5,954 nt of DNA, from positions 1 through 5,954 of the forward strand of contig JADHLS010000370.1 of NCBI GenBank assembly GCA_016780605.1. The letters run 5' to 3'. The stretch comes from Reyranella sp. Lineage in GTDB: Bacteria; Pseudomonadota; Alphaproteobacteria; Reyranellales; Reyranellaceae. Position 1 is the first letter of the stretch. Every line of letters starts with the position of its first letter. Below, piece by piece: positions 5,679-5,954 of this stretch. Both the position numbers and the translations under genes were made by a program. The notes beneath the pieces were generated by a model. That model was not told where the DNA came from. It did not search any database and saw only the letters and a list, made by a program, of their open reading frames with translations.

Positions 5679-5954
5679 ATGACACGGACCTCTTTCGCGG
5701 CGCTGTTGGGCGCCGTCCTGCTGGCGGGCGCCGCGATGACGCCGGTGCAGGCTCAGGTGATCGGCGTCAGCTGGTCGAATTTCCAGGAAGAGCGGTGGAA
5801 GACCGACGAGGCCGCAATCAAGGCGGCGATCGCGGCGGGCGGCGGCACCTACGTCTCGGCCGATGCCCAGAGCAACGCCGCCAAGCAGATCACCGACATC
5901 GAAGCGCTGATCGCGCGCGGCGCCAAGGCGCTGATCGTGCTGGCGCAGGACGCC
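5679..5954 (+). CDS. xylF: XylF-like sugar ABC transporter substrate-binding protein (N-terminal part, cut by window end)
   Basis: The 92 visible residues open a periplasmic sugar-binding protein; the frame has no stop before the window ends. Residues 1-25 form a Sec signal peptide: basic MTR, a hydrophobic core ([15 protein letters not shown]) and a likely cut after VQA, at A25. The mature part begins [25 protein letters not shown], the first strand and helix of a type I periplasmic-binding fold (Peripla_BP_4), followed by [37 protein letters not shown]. This pattern, especially the F-x-E-E-R-W-x-x-D segment (35-43) and the DAQS...Q..DIE block, is typical of D-xylose-binding XylF proteins; R39 probably corresponds to the sugar-contacting arginine of E. 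coli XylF. Such proteins deliver sugar to a permease (XylH) and ATPase (XylG), expected just downstream. It has its own promoter and strong ribosome site. Xylose as ligand is likely but unproven, since most binding residues lie beyond the window. Confidence 0.9.
   Translation, partial: MTRTSFAALLGAVLLAGAAMTPVQAQVIGVSWSNFQEERWKTDEAAIKAAIAAGGGTYVSADAQSNAAKQITDIEALIARGAKALIVLAQDA

Overview
The window is GC-rich, tightly packed bacterial DNA with strong G/C preference at third codon positions. The gene set is a bacterial-type citramalate synthase, an EmrAB-type drug efflux pair and a XylF-like sugar-binding protein. With the codon use, this suggests an alphaproteobacterium (Rhizobiales or Rhodospirillales type). 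That assignment is inference: there is no rRNA or lineage marker here.

Layout from left to right. Positions 1-42 hold a REP-like palindrome. Positions 43-1161 (minus strand) encode an enolase-superfamily enzyme of the mandelate racemase group, probably a sugar-acid dehydratase or epimerase. A 44-bp divergent gap (1162-1205) separates it from cimA (1206-2810, plus), citramalate synthase, which opens the threonine-independent route to isoleucine. After a 20-bp gap comes emrA (2831-3973), a periplasmic membrane-fusion protein, and 25 bp later emrB (3999-5591), a 14-helix drug:H+ antiporter of the DHA2 family. Positions 5592-5678 carry a convincing sigma70-like promoter with a perfect inverted repeat in its spacer, a short leader hairpin and a strong Shine-Dalgarno. 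These serve a gene starting at 5679 and cut off by the window end, the secreted sugar-binding subunit of a XylF-type ABC importer.

How the genes relate. EmrA and EmrB should form one efflux machine that also needs a TolC-like outer-membrane channel, which is not encoded here; EmrA keeps the helical-hairpin motif used to dock onto such a channel. The racemase-family enzyme and the sugar-binding protein may both belong to carbohydrate or sugar-acid use, but they lie on opposite strands with unrelated genes between them. cimA is a biosynthetic housekeeping gene. I see no mobile element, CRISPR array, tRNA or rRNA, and no clearly new system. The points most worth a second look are the Lys-to-Gln change in the racemase-family active site, the operator-like inverted repeat before the sugar-binding gene, the apparently leaderless start of cimA, and the edge repeat.
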